Assembly: GCF_047556435.1 (NCBI RefSeq)
Contig: NZ_CP180210.1
Coordinates: 2,356,001-2,420,000, forward strand
Source of the DNA: Alteromonas sp047556435
Lineage (GTDB): Bacteria; Pseudomonadota; Gammaproteobacteria; Enterobacterales; Alteromonadaceae
Reading direction: 5' to 3'
DNA length: 64,000 nucleotides
The translations under genes were made by a program, and so were the position numbers. The notes beneath the pieces are model-generated. The model made no database searches. It was not told the DNA's origin and was given only the letters and a program-made list of their open reading frames with translations. This document shows, piece by piece, positions 7,870-15,414 of this stretch. How positions within the stretch are numbered: position 1 is the first letter of the stretch; the number at the start of each line of letters is the position of its first letter.

Positions 7870-10278
7870 TCAGAACTGAACGTTAATTGAAGACGTGCCA
7901 GTGACCTCTGCGTCTATCACCCGCAGAACATCTAGATCTTCATCCCAGCTAACACCAGCGCTTTTATCAACAGCAACAGATTGGCCTCCTACCATAACCG
8001 AGGTCGGACGGCGCGGGACACCGTGTAACACCCACTCAAGACGACGGCTGTCCGGCATGCCCTTATAGCGTCCGTCAAACGACGCATCCACAGACAATCG
8101 GTTATTATCCAGCTTATGCGTAATCGTCCCTTTGACAACCTCACCCTTTTCAATAGAGTCAACCGCTTTGCCATCGTCTTCATAGTAGATGTATTCGTAT
8201 GTCTTACCCGGCTCCCCTGCCCAAACATGCATTGAGAGGCGGCTGAAGTCGGCATCCCGTGTAGTTTGTACAGCTTTTGTCATCGGCACTACAGCACCCG
8301 CTCTGACCAGTACAGGAAAGGTGGTATCCGTTACCGGGATGGTATTCACTTTACCGCCAGCCACTTCGTTACCCGTAAAAAAGTGATACCAGTTTCCTTC
8401 TGGTGTATCTACCTTCCATTCTGTGACGTCCGGTTCAGTTACCGGCGAAATCAGAAACTGCTCGCCCCAGTAGAAACTGTCCTTATTCTCAAACCAGTGA
8501 CCTTCATGATGATAAAATGACAACGGCCGCACTAGCGGCATCCCCGTCAGGCTGTTTTCGATTGCCATTGAGTAGTTGTAGGGCAGCATTTTGTAACGCA
8601 AACGAATGAGTTCTGCGGCCCGGCGCTGTGTTTGTTCATCATGAAATACCGGTTCAGGCGCAATATCTTCCTGCGCATGTGGGCGGAACACCGGCTGAAA
8701 CACACCGAGCTGCAGCCAGCGCTGATACAATTGGGGATCAAACTCTTCGCCACCAGCAAAGCCGCCCAGGTCGCTGTGAGTATAAGCCAGGCCAAATACA
8801 CTCATTTGCAGTGCCAGTTCCACCTGTGGTTTCAGTCCTCCCCAGCTGCGGCTGACATCGCCTGTCCAGGGGATCATGCCATAGCGCTGACTGCCTGCAA
8901 AGCCACTGCGCATCAGCACAAAAGGCCGTAGTTCTGGTGACAACGACAGACTGTGCTCATATACCATTTTGGCCCACTGGTGGCCATAGGCATTATGCAG
9001 GGCGTCGGCGGTATACAGGCGCCCGTTAAACTCGTGCAGTGTATCTGACGGATGTACTTCGGGCTCACCTAAGTCGCCCCACCAGCCTGACACGCCTTGC
9101 TGATGCAACTGGGTATAAAAGCCTGAGAACCAGTCTTTACCCGCCTTACTGAATACGTCTACCAGTGCGGTGTTGCCAAAGAAAAAATCAAAGGTTTTAA
9201 CCTCACCTGCCAGATTACTGGCCAGTGCGCCAGCGGCGACTGCATTCTCAAATTGTGACGAGGTGGTTAGAATAAAAGGCTCTGTAATGACAACGGTTTT
9301 AACACCGGAGTTGGCGAAATCTGCCATCATTTTTTCAGGCTCCGGAAAGGCGTTACGATCCCAGCGTAAATTGCCCATGTGTCCTTTGACATCTTTTCCG
9401 AACCAGTAAAGATCCAGTACAACCGCATCCAGCGGGATCTCTGCGTCAGCGAATTTTTTTACGACATCACGGGTTTGTGTTTCGTTGCGATAGCCAAAAC
9501 GTGACGCGAAGTTACCCAGCGCCCAGCGTGGCGGTAACGGTTGCCTGCCCGTTACAGACACCACATTTGTGCTGACATCTGCCAGGTTTTCTCCCAGCGT
9601 AACGATGTAGGCGCTGCGACCGGCACGCGCTTCAAACTGCAGTACATCGCTTTCGCTATGCCCGATATCCAGCGTGCCTGCCGCGGAATTATCAAATATC
9701 ACGGCATAGTTGGCAGACGACATAACCGCAGGCAGCGAATAGTACATTTGGTCAGACTCTGTGGTGTAACCATAGTGAGCCCGGTTGTACAACGGCATGC
9801 GCTGACCACGACGGTCCATACCCATTACGCGCTGTCCGCCCCCGAACAGTTTCTCACCGTGTTTGAGCGCAAACCGAAAGCCGCGCAAACTGTCGACATG
9901 AAAATAGCCACGCTCTTCATTGATCGTGGGCGTTTTCTGATAAGCAAACGCCAGCGAAAATGGTGCCAGGCGGACCTGAACACTGACGTCTTTATGCTGC
10001 ACGGTCAGCTGGGTTTCAGACTTATGAATCGTCGGTTCAAGCACACGATAGTTTGCAGGTAGCGCAAACGACGGTAATTGCTGACTAGTCGCCTGGTACA
10101 CCACTTCAACACTGTCATGCTCAAGCATAGACACCCGTACCTGCTGGCCGTCATCCAGAGTGAAATATACACGGGAATCGCGCACGTCGTAGGTTGCCAG
10201 TGAGGCGGCAAAAACGTTTTTGCAAAACCCAATCAGCAGCAATACGCCTATTGCATAGTGAGAAATATTAACGCGCAT
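7870..10278 (-). CDS. GH31 alpha-glucosidase (alpha-xylosidase-family fold), exported
   Basis: About 802 residues from the ATG at 10278; another ATG at 10293 has an AGGAG site and would add five residues, so the start is not settled. A signal peptide ends near KNVFAA, placing the enzyme in the periplasm. The GH31 (beta/alpha)8 barrel shows GWWGDLGEPE with nucleophile Asp407 and PWTGDVSRSWGGL with acid Asp479 (numbered from 10293). The C-terminal third has the beta-sandwich features of GH31 enzymes, with YIYYEDDGK and a DUF5110-like tail. Predicted to release glucose from maltodextrin ends; transglycosylation is also possible. Last gene of the operon after the esterase, which it overlaps by about 11 bp. 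Confidence 0.87.
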   Translation of the reverse strand: MRVNISHYAIGVLLLIGFCKNVFAASLATYDVRDSRVYFTLDDGQQVRVSMLEHDSVEVVYQATSQQLPSFALPANYRVLEPTIHKSETQLTVQHKDVSVQVRLAPFSLAFAYQKTPTINEERGYFHVDSLRGFRFALKHGEKLFGGGQRVMGMDRRGQRMPLYNRAHYGYTTESDQMYYSLPAVMSSANYAVIFDNSAAGTLDIGHSESDVLQFEARAGRSAYIVTLGENLADVSTNVVSVTGRQPLPPRWALGNFASRFGYRNETQTRDVVKKFADAEIPLDAVVLDLYWFGKDVKGHMGNLRWDRNAFPEPEKMMADFANSGVKTVVITEPFILTTSSQFENAVAAGALASNLAGEVKTFDFFFGNTALVDVFSKAGKDWFSGFYTQLHQQGVSGWWGDLGEPEVHPSDTLHEFNGRLYTADALHNAYGHQWAKMVYEHSLSLSPELRPFVLMRSGFAGSQRYGMIPWTGDVSRSWGGLKPQVELALQMSVFGLAYTHSDLGGFAGGEEFDPQLYQRWLQLGVFQPVFRPHAQEDIAPEPVFHDEQTQRRAAELIRLRYKMLPYNYSMAIENSLTGMPLVRPLSFYHHEGHWFENKDSFYWGEQFLISPVTEPDVTEWKVDTPEGNWYHFFTGNEVAGGKVNTIPVTDTTFPVLVRAGAVVPMTKAVQTTRDADFSRLSMHVWAGEPGKTYEYIYYEDDGKAVDSIEKGEVVKGTITHKLDNNRLSVDASFDGRYKGMPDSRRLEWVLHGVPRRPTSVMVGGQSVAVDKSAGVSWDEDLDVLRVIDAEVTGTSSINVQF

Positions 10279-11194
10279 TGCCTGTCCCCTCATTGCGATC
10301 TCCTAGCAGATCAAGCCAGCGAAGCGCCGCTTCCACGTTAGTCTGCCAAAACGCTTCGTTGTGATCCTGTCCGGTTACAACCTCTGAATACAACGCCTCA
10401 TCCGGATGTTGCTGAGCCTGGTGAAGGTTTACCATGGCAGTCATCCCATCGGTCATCTGCTTACCCTCCTTTTCACCAACAACAAAATACAGTTTGTGCG
10501 TCTCCGGCAAAGGATGCGTCTCGGTATAGGTAAAAGACTGCTTGCTAAACCAGAACGATGGGGAGAATATTGCGGCTCTGGAGAACACCTCCGGATATTT
10601 GACGATAGCGTAATGGGACATCAGTCCTCCCATCGAGCTTCCCATGATCGCTGTGTCCCGTGCCGACGGCAGCGTACGGAAATGCTTATCGATATGTGGC
10701 TTCACGTCGTTAATCAGAAAATCCAGATAGGCATCGCCTTGGGCGCTGCCAAACTCAGGGTTTGTCCACGGGCTTAACTCCCGCATGCGTGATTCACCTC
10801 CATGATCGACGGCCACGACAATGGGAACGTGTAGTCCCTGGCTGGCAAGGGTATCCAGAGTTTCATCGACACCCCACTCACCTGCATAGCTGGTGCTTTC
10901 GCTAAATACATTTTGTCCATCGTGCATGTAAACCACCGGGTAGCGCGTATCGGACTGCGCGTAGTCCGGCGGGAGATATACCCATACGCGCCGCGGTGTC
11001 TCGTCGGGGAAAGTAAAGGCTTCATTCAGTACCTGTACATTCGTTGATACTGTCTCGTCCTCTGCTGTCAGGTAAACGTCCTGCAGACTGGTGTCTTTTG
11101 CTGGCACAGTATCCGGCTTGGGTTGACAGGCCCCAAGGCATGTCACTGCAAGTATCGAGGTTGCAGCGCTATTGAAAGTCAGGTTAAAACGCAT
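10268..11194 (-). CDS. Esterase D-family (PF00756-like) lipoprotein hydrolase
   Basis: About 308 residues from the ATG at 11194. A TTG at 11218 is in frame, but the ATG gives a clean lipoprotein signal with lipobox L-G-A-C (Cys23). The alpha/beta-hydrolase nucleophile elbow is GSSMGG with Ser187, preceded by VVYMHDGQNVF, as in the esterase D/feruloyl esterase/enterochelin esterase family, and followed by a QDHNEAFW segment that may hold the catalytic His. It overlaps both neighbours (a GH13 gene upstream and the GH31 gene downstream), so it is a tightly integrated member of the starch operon. Its substrate is unknown: an acylated or otherwise esterified glucan would fit the context, but that is inference. 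Confidence 0.78.
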   Translation of the reverse strand: MRFNLTFNSAATSILAVTCLGACQPKPDTVPAKDTSLQDVYLTAEDETVSTNVQVLNEAFTFPDETPRRVWVYLPPDYAQSDTRYPVVYMHDGQNVFSESTSYAGEWGVDETLDTLASQGLHVPIVVAVDHGGESRMRELSPWTNPEFGSAQGDAYLDFLINDVKPHIDKHFRTLPSARDTAIMGSSMGGLMSHYAIVKYPEVFSRAAIFSPSFWFSKQSFTYTETHPLPETHKLYFVVGEKEGKQMTDGMTAMVNLHQAQQHPDEALYSEVVTGQDHNEAFWQTNVEAALRWLDLLGDRNEGTGNAR

Positions 11195-13085
11195 AAACTT
11201 TCGACTCCAGAGGCGCAAGACTTACCGCAACGGTTTGATTAGTCGTATTGAAGACAGCCTGATCGTTTTCTTGCAGTTGATTCGTAAACTGTGTCTCTTC
11301 GTTCAGAGACAGTAACTCTGTTGCGTCATCCCCAAAGGAAACCTCAGCGTTGACAGAGTCTGTCGAAAAGTTGCTGATGACAAGCAATCTGCTGCCATTG
11401 TGATGACGCACAAACGCTATTTGCTTTTCACTGTATTCACTTTGGTTTTCCAGACTCGCCTGATGCAACGAGAAAAACTCACCCGCCATAGCAGGATGCG
11501 TCGCTGACAGGTTCATCACCTTGATGTAAAAGTCCCTCAGCGCTTTCTCTTCAGGGGTCAACTGACCGCCGTCAAATTTACCGTCATTCATCCAGCGCTG
11601 ATGCGCAGGTACGCCAGCATAATCAAAAATCGTGGTTCGTGTGGGGTCGCCGAAGCCAGTTTCTTCACTGCCGTCTTCACCCACATCCTGTCCAAAGTAC
11701 AACATGGTCGGTGAGCGGCTGATAAGTGCAGACACCACCAGTGCAGGTTTGCCTTTCGCAGCGCTGCCGGCAAAATCCGGGCTGGCAATACGCTGTTCGT
11801 CATGATTTTCCAGAAAGTGCAGCATATTGGGAGCAAAATCACCATGAGATTGCTGGATTGCAATCAGGTCAGAGACCTTTCCGTGCCCCTGCATAATGGC
11901 CTTTAACGTATCGTAAAATTCGACTTTGTCGTAAAGGTAATCCATCTTTCCTTTTTTCAGGTAAGCCCGATAAAGATCCGGCTGATAAACTTCGGCCAGC
12001 AAAAATGCATCCGGATCCTTCTGCTTTATCGCACTGTTAAGAAACGACCAGAACTCCACGGGTACCATTTCAGCCATGTCATAGCGAAAACCATCTACCC
12101 CCTTATCAAGCCAGTAAAACGCAATATCTCTGAACTTGTACCAGGAGTCGGGAAGTGATTTATCCTTCCAGAAGTCGGCATGATCTTGCACACCTTTAGC
12201 TGCGAAAGGCTCAGGGAGACGAGGAAAATCGTAACTACCATCGGGTTTTACGCCGTAATTTACTTTTACCGTCTCATACCAGTCATTCTGGTCGGGCCTC
12301 GCGGCACGGGCGCCATTACCGGTCCATTTGGCAGGGAACTCATCAAACTTACCATCGGCAAGCGGGTGCTGATCGCCGCCTAATACCTGATAGCCGTTTT
12401 TCGCCTCAGGCACACTAAACTTCTCTCCCACCACATAATAAAAATTGTTATCTCTTGCATACTCAACCGATGTATCGTCAGACTCTCCGAAATCCTCAAC
12501 GCCTTGGGGCGCACTGGTTGATTCATAATGACGTGCGACATGGTTAGGTACGATATCAATAATGACTTTCATTCCATGCGCGTGCGTTCTTTCGATTAAC
12601 GCCTCAAACTCTTGCAACCGTTTGGCCGGATCATTAGCAAGGTCTGGATTGACGTTGTAATAGTCTTTTACAGCATACGGAGATCCGGCACGGCCCTTTA
12701 TCACGTCAGGATCGTCCATCGAGATACCGTACTCGGTGTAATCTGCGACAACAGCATGATGCGGTACGCCGGTATACCAGATGTGGGTTGTGCCCAGGGC
12801 TTTTATTCCATCCAGTGCGCTATCCGAAAAATCACTGAACTTGCCTACCCCATTTTGCTCCTTTGTGCCCCACGGAACATTGTTGGTGTTGGTATTTCCG
12901 AAAAGCCGCGTAAAAACCTGATACACAACCGGTTTTACTGGTTTATCGGAAAGGGGTTGTTCATTGGAAGACGCAGACACTGTGGCGCTCTCCTGTCGTT
13001 TTTCAGGTGCCTGAGAGCAGGCAGATAGTGCAACCAGTAAGGTAGCAGACAGGAGCTGTCTGGAATAGTGCGGTGTTTTTTTCAT
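11184..13085 (-). CDS. GH13 alpha-amylase lipoprotein
   Basis: About 633 residues from the ATG at 13085, chosen because the protein then starts with a lipoprotein signal MKKTPHYSRQLL and lipobox L-S-A-C (Cys23); a longer frame to 13190 would run through the operator. GH13 regions: IIDIVPNH (175-182), DGFRYDMAEMVP with nucleophile Asp336, LLAEVYQ with acid/base Glu365, and FLENHDEQR with Asp429. The C-terminal domain resembles an amylase domain C. Predicted to cut alpha-1,4 glucan on the cell surface or in the periplasm. First gene of the GH13 - esterase - GH31 operon, with a putative MalR-like operator 66 bp upstream. Confidence 0.88.
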   Translation of the reverse strand: MKKTPHYSRQLLSATLLVALSACSQAPEKRQESATVSASSNEQPLSDKPVKPVVYQVFTRLFGNTNTNNVPWGTKEQNGVGKFSDFSDSALDGIKALGTTHIWYTGVPHHAVVADYTEYGISMDDPDVIKGRAGSPYAVKDYYNVNPDLANDPAKRLQEFEALIERTHAHGMKVIIDIVPNHVARHYESTSAPQGVEDFGESDDTSVEYARDNNFYYVVGEKFSVPEAKNGYQVLGGDQHPLADGKFDEFPAKWTGNGARAARPDQNDWYETVKVNYGVKPDGSYDFPRLPEPFAAKGVQDHADFWKDKSLPDSWYKFRDIAFYWLDKGVDGFRYDMAEMVPVEFWSFLNSAIKQKDPDAFLLAEVYQPDLYRAYLKKGKMDYLYDKVEFYDTLKAIMQGHGKVSDLIAIQQSHGDFAPNMLHFLENHDEQRIASPDFAGSAAKGKPALVVSALISRSPTMLYFGQDVGEDGSEETGFGDPTRTTIFDYAGVPAHQRWMNDGKFDGGQLTPEEKALRDFYIKVMNLSATHPAMAGEFFSLHQASLENQSEYSEKQIAFVRHHNGSRLLVISNFSTDSVNAEVSFGDDATELLSLNEETQFTNQLQENDQAVFNTTNQTVAVSLAPLESKVYAF

Positions 13086-13150
13086 CGGTAAGTAACATCC
13101 TGTGCATTCAGATTTACTAAGAATACAGGTTAAAAAGATGTTACTACAAT

Positions 13151-13164
13151 TACATACGTATTCA
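13151..13164. promoter_or_regulatory. Putative MalR-like operator, copy 2
   Basis: TACATACGTATTCA differs from the consensus TGCATACGTATTCA at one position and keeps the ATACGTAT core. It lies 66 bp upstream of the GH13 lipoprotein ATG at 13085, a usual operator distance. Confidence 0.7.
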
Positions 13165-13226
13165 GCAGGCTGTGGAAAGCGACATGTCACTGATTCCGGC
13201 TATCTGAATAGTCAGATAACCACGAA

Positions 13227-14180
13227 TCAGGCTGCCCTGCGCGCCTTGTTATTCTGCGAATGCGACGCCCGATTGTGATAATGAGATAACGCGTGGCCGA
13301 ATTCAGGCACCCCATCAAGTTCCAGCATGATTTTTCGCTGGAAACGTTTTAATGCGGGTGAAATTTGCTCGACAAGCTCAACAGGTGAAATTTTATAAGC
13401 CGCTCTGGTGCCGTGATAATCAACTTCGTTGCCAATGCGGTGGAAATTAATACCAATAAAACGCATGCTTCTCGCCAGCCTCGGCTCCATCATGACATAC
13501 ACATAATCAATATCGCGGATCAGACAGATACTGGTAGCGAAAAAATACAACGCCATAGAGATATAGGGAAAGGAGCGGCTATGATGTTGCTCAAGAAGCG
13601 ATTTTTTAGGCTTCTGACCCGTAACCGGCGATAATTTGCTGTCGCTTTCACGTCGGCGAAAGCGCTTCGGAATAGCCAGACGCGAAACCTCACAAACACT
13701 GTGCCGGGGATGTAGCTTAGGATTTTCACTATCAAGGCGAATCGCGTCAGGACAATTTTTTTCCAGCGGAAGCTGTTGACCCGGATGCGCAGGCATTACC
13801 AATCTTATAGTGCCGGCGCAGTCTCCCGTTGCCTGGTGCTTGATATAGCAACTCAGTGAGTAGTCATCAAACTCGTCCGTTTCCAGACCTGACTGCTTGA
13901 CGGGTTCGTAACCCAATTCCTCGCAATATATCTGATGGCGGGTTTTATAACATACCCGCCTGGTACTTTCGTCAGCGGCTATCACTAATGAAAAGTGCTC
14001 AAAGAAATGAGCAGCGATTGCATCAATAGTCTTGTTCATCTTCCGGCGGACCATCGGACGAATGACGTGCGATACTCCGGGCGCATGTTTCACTTTTTTG
14101 AATACGTTGATCAGACGGCGTTTCACCAGTACCCCAAGATTTTTGCTGTGTCGTTTACATTTTTTTGAAGCACGATCCAT
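13227..14180 (-). CDS. PEP-CTERM/exosortase-associated acyltransferase (N-acyl amino acid synthase-like)
   Basis: Up to 317 residues. The start is uncertain: ATGs at 14180, 14054 and 14039 all have weak ribosome-binding sites, and the last (MNKTIDAIAAHF) gives about 270 residues, closer to the usual family length. The core CYKTRHQIYCEELGYEP, then DEFDDYSLS and AGTIRLVMP with LPLEK, is the pattern of the GNAT-like acyltransferases linked to PEP-CTERM/exosortase systems, which are related to acyl-homoserine-lactone and N-acyl amino acid synthases. The conserved CEVSRLAI segment is also present. A basic N-terminal stretch precedes the domain. No exosortase or PEP-CTERM protein is in the window, so its partner genes must be elsewhere, or it acts alone. 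Confidence 0.75.
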   Translation of the reverse strand: MDRASKKCKRHSKNLGVLVKRRLINVFKKVKHAPGVSHVIRPMVRRKMNKTIDAIAAHFFEHFSLVIAADESTRRVCYKTRHQIYCEELGYEPVKQSGLETDEFDDYSLSCYIKHQATGDCAGTIRLVMPAHPGQQLPLEKNCPDAIRLDSENPKLHPRHSVCEVSRLAIPKRFRRRESDSKLSPVTGQKPKKSLLEQHHSRSFPYISMALYFFATSICLIRDIDYVYVMMEPRLARSMRFIGINFHRIGNEVDYHGTRAAYKISPVELVEQISPALKRFQRKIMLELDGVPEFGHALSHYHNRASHSQNNKARRAA

Positions 14181-14319
14181 GTGGGTCTGAAACCAGATCT
14201 CAGACGATCTCCAAGTCGGACGTTAAACAATGCACGATCTGCTTATTGTTGTAAACCATACGTGTGGATTGAATCTCATACGTTTTACGCAATTTGAGGA
14301 TCAAATCTGCCAAAAAAAA

Positions 14320-14823
14320 TCATAACTTGTTATGAGCAGTACGATTATTCTGGTCTCGAGAGCGGCGAATAAACGCATTTGTGACGTCGTAACGACTTTT
14401 AGCCAGACGGTCATAAAGCAGCACATTTGCCGTTGCGGCAAGATTCATGCAATGGTGCGTTGGGATGTAGACAACATCATCAACGTGCTCAATAAATGCA
14501 TTACTCAGGCTGCCATCTTCAGGCCCGAACACATAAAACGCATTGTCGGGATGGTGAAAGGCTGGCAGTGGCACCGCATTTTCGACCAGTTCCACAGCGA
14601 CAACCCGACTCCCTTTCGGTTTGCATTCGAGTAAATCTTCCACGCCAATAGTAGGAATGATTTTATGAAACGCTTTGGTATCAGCATTAAAATCTTTGGC
14701 GTATCGATAACGCTGGCCAGTATAAAACACGGCATTGACCCCATAACAGACTGCCGCACGAAGAATGGACGCGACATTAACCGCTGATTTTGGATTGACT
14801 AAACCCAGACTGACATGTGACTT
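14320..14823 (-). CDS. TrmH/SpoU-family RNA methyltransferase
   Basis: About 167 residues from a TTG at 14823, 17 bp after the DUF5989 stop and preceded by AAAGAAG. A longer TTG reading to 14889 would overlap that gene by 50 bp in another frame and adds an unlikely leader. The SPOUT fold is clear: LGLVNPKSAVNVASILRAA near the start, FYVFGPEDGSLS in the middle, and IPTHHCMNLAATANVLLYDR at the end, corresponding to SpoU motifs 1-3 that bind S-adenosylmethionine through a knot. Predicted to 2'-O-methylate a ribose in tRNA or rRNA; the target cannot be told from the sequence. It follows the carbamoyltransferase operon closely and may be cotranscribed. Confidence 0.8.
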   Translation of the reverse strand, partial: KSHVSLGLVNPKSAVNVASILRAAVCYGVNAVFYTGQRYRYAKDFNADTKAFHKIIPTIGVEDLLECKPKGSRVVAVELVENAVPLPAFHHPDNAFYVFGPEDGSLSNAFIEHVDDVVYIPTHHCMNLAATANVLLYDRLAKSRYDVTNAFIRRSRDQNNRTAHNKL

Positions 14824-14839
14824 CAAAACAAACGCTTCT

Positions 14840-14992
14840 TTAAAACACGGTATAGATAAATGTTGCCAGTGATGACTGCTGTGTGGCAATCACCAAGGCA
14901 CCCAGTAACGCCAGCACCACAATGATTGGCAACAGCCATAACTTTTTTCTTACCCGCAAAAATGCCCACAGGTCCTGCATAAATTCTAACAT
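14840..14992 (-). CDS. DUF5989-family single-pass membrane mini-protein
   Basis: A 50-residue protein starting at the ATG at 14992 and ending at TAA (14840-14842). It begins MLEFMQDLWAFLRVRKKLW and continues with one strongly hydrophobic segment (LLPIIVVLALLGALVIA) and a short polar tail SSLATFIYTVF. This is the size and pattern of the DUF5989 proteins that follow carbamoyltransferase and SxtJ genes in many bacteria. Its ATG overlaps the SxtJ stop by one base (TAATG), which supports translation. It is short enough to be missed by length-filtered gene calling. Function is unknown; an inner-membrane partner of SxtJ is likely. Confidence 0.82.
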   Translation of the reverse strand: MLEFMQDLWAFLRVRKKLWLLPIIVVLALLGALVIATQQSSLATFIYTVF

Positions 14993-15414
14993 TAGAACGG
15001 CTCCTTGAGGTTATTCTTAGCCGGACTGGTATCCCGCGACACCCAGTACGTTGAGGTATCGCGTGAAGGGCGGCGAGTATACTGCAATTTGCCAAGCGAC
15101 TTCATCAACAATCCGATTGGCACGATCAATAAAAAATACGCCATCGCCATAATAACCCGCGTATTGACGAAGTTAAGGATGCTTGCGATTGCCATCCAGC
15201 CTCGGTAAGGCCAGTAAAGTAAGCCTGCCCTGACCAGCGCAAGTGCCAGTAAGACGACAACGGCGGGAATGATCAACAACGGGACTGGCACGTCAAAAGC
15301 CCATGGCAAAAGCAGACAAAAGAGTAGCGTTAGCATTAGTGCCATACCCAGACCAAACTGTCGTAGCGCTGGCAGATCAGATTTCGACACGGTAGGTAAC
15401 CAGAAATTATTCAT
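14992..15414 (-). CDS. SxtJ-family membrane protein
   Basis: A 140-residue protein with three to four hydrophobic segments: MALMLTLLFCLLLPWAF, LLIIPAVVVLLALALV, WMAIASILNFVNTRVI and MAMAYFLLIVPIGLLM. The motif YWPYRGWMAIASILNFVNTRVIM is not quoted in full, but its YWPYxxW and FVNxR elements are the family pattern. SxtJ proteins are small membrane proteins of unknown function named after the saxitoxin cluster and almost always found next to a NodU/CmcH carbamoyltransferase, as here. It overlaps the carbamoyltransferase stop by one base (TAATG) and the next gene likewise, forming a tightly coupled three-gene unit. Confidence 0.82.
   Translation of the reverse strand: MNNFWLPTVSKSDLPALRQFGLGMALMLTLLFCLLLPWAFDVPVPLLIIPAVVVLLALALVRAGLLYWPYRGWMAIASILNFVNTRVIMAMAYFLLIVPIGLLMKSLGKLQYTRRPSRDTSTYWVSRDTSPAKNNLKEPF

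Noticed and set aside
9541..10062. A 173-codon plus-strand frame opposite the GH31 gene
   Set aside because: Antisense to a firmly identified gene, no start signal and no domain.
14823..15095. A 90-codon minus-strand frame overlapping SxtJ and the DUF5989 gene
   Set aside because: It conflicts in register with both, which are joined by TAATG overlaps and have family features; this frame has none.
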